Under the pieces are notes generated by a model, which was not told where the DNA came from, did not search any database, and saw only the letters and a list, made by a program, of their open reading frames with translations. A program made the translations under genes and the position numbers. Below are positions 59,501 to 64,000 of a DNA stretch of 64,000 nt, one piece after another; position 1 is the first letter of the stretch; each line of letters starts with the position of its first letter. Source of the DNA: Gerris lacustris (taxonomy: Eukaryota; Arthropoda; Insecta; Hemiptera; Gerridae). The stretch covers positions 32,390,187 through 32,454,186 of the forward strand of contig OX578284.1 in assembly GCA_951217055.1 (NCBI GenBank), given 5' to 3'.

Positions 59501-62500
59501 ATTTTTTAAATATTAATTATTATTTTTTCAGGTCATCCATTGAAACTAACATATTTCATACCTCCTTATGAACTACTAGACTCAAAACAGAGATGTATGA
59601 AGCCACTTATTCTGGAACCAGGATTTAACTTGGGGTTTTCAGTTTCTGTCTGCGTTGAAAGTTCATCTGCTCATAAACTCCAAACTGCACCTTTAGCCAC
59701 CATATCAAGAACTCCTAATGGAAAGTAAGAATAATTTTTTATTTCAAATATTTCACCTATCTATTATTTAATTACATGTATGAAACAATTGAATATAATT
59801 CATCAACCTTTTGAACCTTTAACTCCTCATTTTCAAATTTACAGTTAAACCTCTATAAAAGTGACCACTGAAAGGACCAACCAAATGTGGTCACCTTAAA
59901 CAAGTGGCTACCTTACCCAAATTAGGAAATTGTTAGTTGTTATAGGGTTTTCGTATTTTTTGTCAAAAGTATCATAACAATTACTCAGTGATTTAAATCC
60001 TGGCCTCTTTCTGTGCGCAATTATTGTTTACAAACTTGCATCTTCCTAAATAAATTATTAATGTTGTTTTATTGGCATTTAAATACAATTTGTTCGAACC
60101 CCTTTTTAGATTTATTCATAGTTTTTAAGGGACAGGACCCTGAAATAGTGCTAAAATGTGTTTCTCAAATTCCCCTCGAGTTTTGTTTTTTCGGAACGTA
60201 AAATTTAATTTTTTACTGAAGTCAGTTCAGTAGTTAAAGCTCCATGCCTCTACAAAGACAACAGTCAATAGACAGACCTATTTTAAAACCTTTTGGACTT
60301 AAAATGTAGAAATCTGTCAAAAACTCCTACTAAAATTTTTTTCCTATCACATCAATTTTTTTTATATGTACTATGTGTATGAGAAAGTTAGAAAAAATAA
60401 CTAAATTAGACAAATAATAATTAAATAAAGCCTGATTCAATAAACTGTTAACTATAAGTAGAACAATATGAGATTAAGTGTGTGGCATATAAATTTATGT
60501 ATGTTTTATTAGTGATTAATGGTGTCAACATTCCTACTAACTCCTGAATAACTAACTACTCCTGTCATGTGGTGTTTTTTTTTAAATAATGTACTTGATA
60601 TTGCTTGATTTTACCAAGTGAAATCTTAAATATTTATTTAACTAATATATTTATTTATTTCAGCACTGAAATATATGCTAGTTTAACTAGTTCTAATAGC
60701 ATGACTGTAGCTGGATGCTTTGTTCTGACATTAAACAAACCAATGCCAGTTTGTGTGAATATTGTCGAAGCTGTACAAGAGGTAACATTTAATGATTTAT
60801 CATTGCTTTTTTTTAAATTTTGTTTAATTAACTTCTATATGTTTGATTCCAATCTATTAATGATACAATTTTAGCATATAATAAAATCAAACTTAATTAT
60901 TTCAGTAAGTTTAATTATTCTACAATTTAGATTTATAAAACTTGGGTTTTTTTTTCTTTTAAATAAATTTCAGTCAATCAGTTATTTTATTCGTTAGTTA
61001 GGTTTTACCTTTGCTATTTAGATTACTATATATATTATTTTTTTAATTTTTAACAAATTGATTTTATATTGTTGCAGATAACAAGATGCCAAGTAGCAGA
61101 TTTAACTACTTCTCAACCACTTCTTTCTCTAGTTACTCAGAATTCTTCTAGTGATCCACATAGTGACCCTAGCAAAGGACTTTTTGTTGTAAGTAAACTT
61201 TCAAATTGTTTTACAAATAAAATAGTTTTAAATTAAACTAAATCCTCCATCCCCCAAATGTAATAATTAGCTTGAGCTGTGTGAAACTTGAAATTATCAA
61301 TTTTAAAACTTTAATTAAAAAAATAAATAAAAAGAAAACTGCATCAAATTAATTTCTGCTTAATTCAAGATAAGTTTGAAAAAAATATTGATGGTGACTT
61401 TTACTTGTTTTTATGTAAATTTATAGAATATTGGTGACCAAACTCATTGTTACCTGATGACTGAGAATAGAGAACTTAAAGGAGTTATGGTTAGTAGTGT
61501 TTCTTTGACTCATCCTTCACATATCCCTAAAATTATTGGTTATTTAAGACAACAAGCACTCTTCAACACCATAATTGCCAGTTGTGTCAGGCCTAATGCT
61601 AAACAGGGTAAGCATATTTTAATTAATACATTTTAAAAATTTACAAATATTTATATTTGGTTACGTTCTTAGTATTCAAACAATAATAAATTCTGCATAC
61701 ATATTTAATTTTTATTATTTATCTTAACACAGTAAAAATCATGTTTAGATAGTCTTGGTTTGTTTAAGAAATGTAACATTTAATTCCAGTGCATGTACTT
61801 TTTATTCGTATAAAATAAAAAATAAATAACAATAAAATATTACATTCCTTAACAAAGATGGGAATCTGGCTAAAATAAATGAGGCACCTAGTGGAAAAAT
61901 TGCCTAACCCAAGAAGTTTGAACAAAGAAAAATTAGGTTGAAACTTGGTTTTGTGATAATTAAAACATATTATGATGATATATATTTTTTTATCATTTCT
62001 TTTTTCATTAATTGGTTAATTTTATTCTCAGACTCTTTTTCAATAATGTTAACTTTTTAATTTTATTTGATTACCTGTTCCTCAGAAGTGAATTATTGTA
62101 AGTCCAATGTTTTTTAAAAATGACTTTATGTTATATATACTGTATTATACTGGCTAATAATTTTGGTAAAGTATTTTTTCTCTTTTTATTAATAAATAAA
62201 ACAGTTAAGTAAATAAATTAATCAATGTAAAAATGTATATTTTAAAAAAATACTGCTTAATTTTATGTTTTTTAGTGAGTTAAAAATATCTTTTGTAATT
62301 GCTAAAATGTGACTTAAAATAATAATTCCTCTGAGGTACAGATATAATTAGTAGCTAGCTATCAGTGTTATTTCTATGTATTTACGGATTTTTCTATCTT
62401 CAGATATTGAGAAGATGATTATGCTTGAGGTAACCCCATTAACTTGGCAGCATCTGTCTGTCTCTTTGGAACATCCTCTGGAAGAATGTATGGCCACTGT

Positions 62501-64000
62501 TGAACTGGATTTAAGGGATGTGTCTAATCTGACATGCAAAGTGTTTACTAGTAGTGGTGAAAACAGTTCAGGCAATTCTGATTACGCAACTAAAGTTTTT
62601 CAGAAGTAAGTTTGAGTCTATATATATCACAGCATCAGGTATCATTATTGTTTAGATCAAGGTTGTCCAACTCAATTTCATTGTGAGTAGTATTAAACTG
62701 TCTGTTATAATCTCATGGGCCAGTAAACAGAATAGTGTAGCCTCCAATATTTTTACTAAGTATTCAAATTATTATACCCTTCCAAAATTTTCAAATAACA
62801 ATATTAACTACTTAAATTTCTTGATATAGTCTTTGGCAGCCCATATTATTTTGGGTAAATATCGGTAATAGCGTACCCCTTCTCACTCCAACGTATTTTT
62901 TACAAAGGGATATCAACTCTCCTATGAACAAACCATACATATATAATTATTATATACATATATTAATGGAAGGGATAAATTGATATATCGAAGCCAACTG
63001 TATGACTTCGAAAGACATCGATTACACGGAAGGGGTACACTATTGCCGAGTTTAGCCTTATTTTGGGACAGCCCATGTATGGGTTAATTTTTTGGTGTCC
63101 TATAATATGTTGTTGGGCCAATAATATGTGGTCAGTGAAGATCGTCAAGGTGACACCTGTTAAAATAACAGACCAGGGGAGAGTGGCCATGTCCCTTTAT
63201 ATTTAATAGTTTAGATGTGACATAATTCTTAAAGTGCATTGATTTAGTTCTCTATGTAACAAATTCTGTATTAAAAATAATTGATATCATGGCCTTAATA
63301 AAATATTCTATTTTTTTAGGAGTTTATCTATACCAGTGACATTGAGATCACTTATTAGGCTGTGGAACCTCCAGGCTCAGAGGTTGTCGGGTTTTTATAA
63401 TGGCGTTTTAGGAGGAGGCAGTGGTGATGGAACAGGAGGAGGTGGAGGTGGAGGTAGCCTTGGTGATGTAGAATTCGACCCAGATATTAAGATCAAGCTT
63501 GAACCTGGTGTTGGACTTGGGACTGGGGGATTTGGAGGCAAGGGCGGAGGTTCAGGAGGAGCTTTTGATTGTGATGACGAAGCCAGTGAAAAAGATACTG
63601 CTGTTGAAGAGGAGGAGAGAAGGTCAAGGAAGAGGAAGAGGAGAGACCGTGATAGTAGTTGGAACAGCCCTAAATCTAATCGGTATGAGGACTCACTTGA
63701 TGGAGCAGACAGTTCTAGTTGTGATTCTACCTCACAAGGAACTCCTGCATCCTCAAACACAAACACTTTAGACTTTGTTTCAGCTTCTGAGCTGACTGAT
63801 TTAGTTGAAAAACCAGTTGAAATCGAGCAAGAAACTGAGGAGGAAGTAAAAATCAAGAAAAAGAGAAAAGAAGAGAAGAAAACAGCTGCTGACATATTAT
63901 TGGATTTAGAAAACAAAAATTTAGTTCCTCCTAGTGTCAGTATTACACCAATCTCATCTTCTCAGCTCACTTCTCCTAGTTATTCTGTCCTTTCTGAAAT
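53536..64000 (+). CDS. MED1: Mediator complex subunit 1, 3' partial
   Basis: Subunit of the Mediator middle module, linking DNA-bound activators to RNA polymerase II in the nucleus. Coding exons: 53563-53584 (exon from 53536), 55362-55498, 55716-55849, 57293-57434, 58621-58864, 59532-59724, 60664-60781, 61078-61188, 61427-61607, 62404-62605, 63320-64000. All phases agree; 721 codons are in view and the frame is open at the window end. The conserved N-terminal Med1 domain covers about residues 25-500, with LEKRYS..., [44 protein letters not shown] and IYQLNAEKK as landmarks. After it come a poly-Gly stretch and two basic clusters. The symbol rests on family similarity, not a search. No classical LXXLL receptor box is seen in the visible part. 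Confidence 0.93.
53585..55361 (+). other. MED1 intron with a SINE-like piece
   Basis: AT-rich; apart from the tRNA-like segment at 54880-54990, I see nothing coding. Confidence 0.5.
54880..54990 (-). repeat. tRNA-derived SINE-like piece
   Basis: On the minus strand GGTTCCATTCC acts as a B box, with an A-box-like region about 45 bases before it (in TAGATTGGTGATCAC direction). GGGAATGGAACCCAGATAT is the plus-strand view. Confidence 0.45.
55362..55498 (+). CDS. MED1: MED1 exon: start of Med1 domain
   Basis: Acceptor GTTTCTAG, donor GTACGT. Encodes [20 protein letters not shown] then [10 protein letters not shown]. The MEKLRSK segment is the conserved start of the Med1 domain. Met at 55385 is the alternative start. 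Confidence 0.92.
55716..55849 (+). CDS. MED1: MED1 exon: Med1 domain
   Basis: Acceptor TTTTGTAG, donor GTAAGA. Encodes [38 protein letters not shown], and SVSRQLG, conserved between insects and vertebrates. Confidence 0.94.
56222..56828 (-). pseudogene. PIF/Harbinger (HARBI1-like) transposase relic
   Basis: Minus-strand pieces in different frames: [15 protein letters not shown], then [20 protein letters not shown] and [14 protein letters not shown]. They match the N-terminal part of Harbinger nucleases (RRWWVRPWL..., MSPEDFEELL, I.K.DTNFR). Downstream frames may hold the acidic C-terminus. The catalytic DDE core is not seen, so it is dead. TTGTTCCCACTGGGACTTAG at about 56208 resembles a Harbinger end. 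Lies in MED1 intron 55850-57292. Confidence 0.7.
57293..57434 (+). CDS. MED1: MED1 exon: Med1 domain
   Basis: Acceptor GTTTCAG, donor GTAATT. Encodes [40 protein letters not shown]. The preceding intron carries a Harbinger transposase relic on the other strand. Confidence 0.95.
57985..58250 (-). repeat. Dispersed repeat A, reverse copy
   Basis: Reverse-orientation matches to 50200-50470: GGGGGTAGCGCCCCCAAATG, AATTTAATAAAAATTGATCC, GACCTCAAAACGTATAAATCC and ACTTTCTCTTTA. In MED1 intron 57435-58620. Confidence 0.55.
58621..58864 (+). CDS. MED1: MED1 exon: Med1 domain
   Basis: Acceptor CCTTCTAG, donor GTAATT. Encodes [56 protein letters not shown], and GYLEKRRGG across the junction. Confidence 0.95.
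59532..59724 (+). CDS. MED1: MED1 exon: Med1 domain
   Basis: Acceptor TTTTTCAG, donor GTAAGA. Encodes [20 protein letters not shown] and [34 protein letters not shown]. Confidence 0.94.
59841..59930 (+). repeat. Solo pogo/Tigger-like end
   Basis: CAGTTAAACCTCTATAAAAG followed by TGACCAC and GTGGTCACCTTAAACAAGTG, the inverted-repeat style of Tigger ends, after a TA dinucleotide. I could not find the matching right end. Confidence 0.5.
60110..60400 (-). repeat. Dispersed repeat A, diverged reverse copy
   Basis: TTTTGGACTTAAAATGTAGAAATC and ATGTACTATGTGTATGAGAAAG correspond to the left end of repeat A in reverse. Confidence 0.4.
60664..60781 (+). CDS. MED1: MED1 exon: Med1 domain
   Basis: Acceptor ATTTCAG, donor GTAACA. 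Encodes [20 protein letters not shown] and [19 protein letters not shown], matching the vertebrate pattern ITSANSV...CFFLKFPQPIPV. Confidence 0.94.
61078..61188 (+). CDS. MED1: MED1 exon: Med1 domain
   Basis: Acceptor TTGCAG, donor GTAAGT, 37 codons. Encodes [20 protein letters not shown], then a Ser/Asp loop ending KGLFV. Confidence 0.92.
61427..61607 (+). CDS. MED1: MED1 exon: Med1 domain
   Basis: Acceptor TTTATAG, donor GTAAGC. Encodes [40 protein letters not shown], and [20 protein letters not shown], aligning with the vertebrate GQQHCYFL and RHQVAYNTLIGSCV motifs. Confidence 0.95.
62215..62345 (+). repeat. Dispersed repeat shared with 22195-22320
   Basis: Both stretches run through AATTGTTAAAATGTGACTTA-like sequence to GAGGTACAGATATA. 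This one ends 60 bases before a MED1 exon; the partner lies in the large Mi-2 intron. Confidence 0.5.
62404..62605 (+). CDS. MED1: MED1 exon: end of Med1 domain
   Basis: Acceptor ATCTTCAG, donor GTAAGT. Encodes [40 protein letters not shown], and [10 protein letters not shown]. An open frame on the opposite strand is a shadow. Confidence 0.94.
62854..63057. mobile_element. 204-bp GG-ended MITE with exact 8-bp duplication
   Basis: TTATTTTG at 62846-62853 and 63058-63065. Left end GGTAAATATCGGTAATAGCG, right end (reverse complement) GGCTAAACTCGGCAATAGTG, both followed by TACCCCTTC. Contains ACAAAGGGATATC, the complement of the GATATCCCTTTGT motif found in the Merlin-like MITEs. In MED1 intron 62606-63319. 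Confidence 0.75.
63320..64000 (+). CDS. MED1: MED1 exon: end of domain and disordered C-terminal region, cut by window end
   Basis: Acceptor TTTTTTTAG. Starts [20 protein letters not shown] (end of the Med1 domain), then a Gly-rich loop ([12 protein letters not shown]), DIKIKLEPG with a SUMO-acceptor consensus, a basic cluster [12 protein letters not shown] and a second one [11 protein letters not shown], both likely nuclear signals. Open to base 64000. The 173-codon minus-strand frame here is antisense. Confidence 0.93.

Noticed and set aside
62660..62760. AGGTTGTCCAACTCAATTTC as a hAT-type end
   Set aside because: Suggestive of CAGGGGTGTCCAAC-type ends, but degenerate and without an opposite end.
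63395..63916. 173-codon minus-strand open frame rich in Ser and Pro
   Set aside because: Exact antisense of the Gly-, Glu- and Lys-rich MED1 exon; the bias of the coding strand produces it. No start context, splice signals or domain.

Overview
The window is animal nuclear DNA, AT-rich, with long introns and a dense load of transposon remnants. Splice sites are ordinary GT-AG. Protein sequence and gene content point to an arthropod, most likely an insect; I cannot name the order from the sequence alone.

Layout. Both genes read left to right. (1) 1-41471: a chromatin-remodelling ATPase of the CHD3/4/5 group (Mi-2/CHD4). Thirty coding exons can be joined from 5930 to 41471 into one open frame of 1632 codons plus a stop, with every splice phase agreeing. 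It starts at the first PHD finger, so the N-terminal part lies upstream of the window, and bases 1-5929 are the 3' part of a long intron. Domain order is PHD1, PHD2, two chromodomains, SNF2 ATPase, DUF1087, DUF1086, a Lys/Glu/Pro-rich linker and the C-terminal CHD domain. (2) 41472-about 42200: 3' UTR with AATAAA signals. (3) About 42200-53130: an intergenic region in which I recognise no host gene, packed with MITEs, palindromes, tandem repeats and dispersed repeats. (4) 53536-64000: Mediator subunit 1 (MED1), twelve exons traced, cut off by the window end in its Gly-rich, basic C-terminal exon. Candidate promoters lie near 53140-53300 and 48240-48372.

Mobile DNA. Elements with clear ends include a 1.74 kb hAT remnant with an 8-bp target duplication and a surviving hATC domain; two 122-bp hAT MITEs in opposite orientation; a family of short GG-ended elements with 8-9 bp duplications (Merlin-like by structure), one nested inside another repeat; a piggyBac-like TTAA element; pogo-like CAGTARAACC elements; a Harbinger transposase relic inside a MED1 intron; LINE reverse-transcriptase relics; and tRNA-derived SINE-like pieces. 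Several form long perfect palindromes.

How the genes work together. Mi-2 (the NuRD-type remodelling ATPase) and MED1 (a Mediator subunit that contacts activators) both act in RNA polymerase II transcription, but their adjacency here may be chance. I found no RNA gene, CRISPR array or convincing undescribed host system. The most novel material is the repeat architecture, especially a short core motif shared by elements with different ends.
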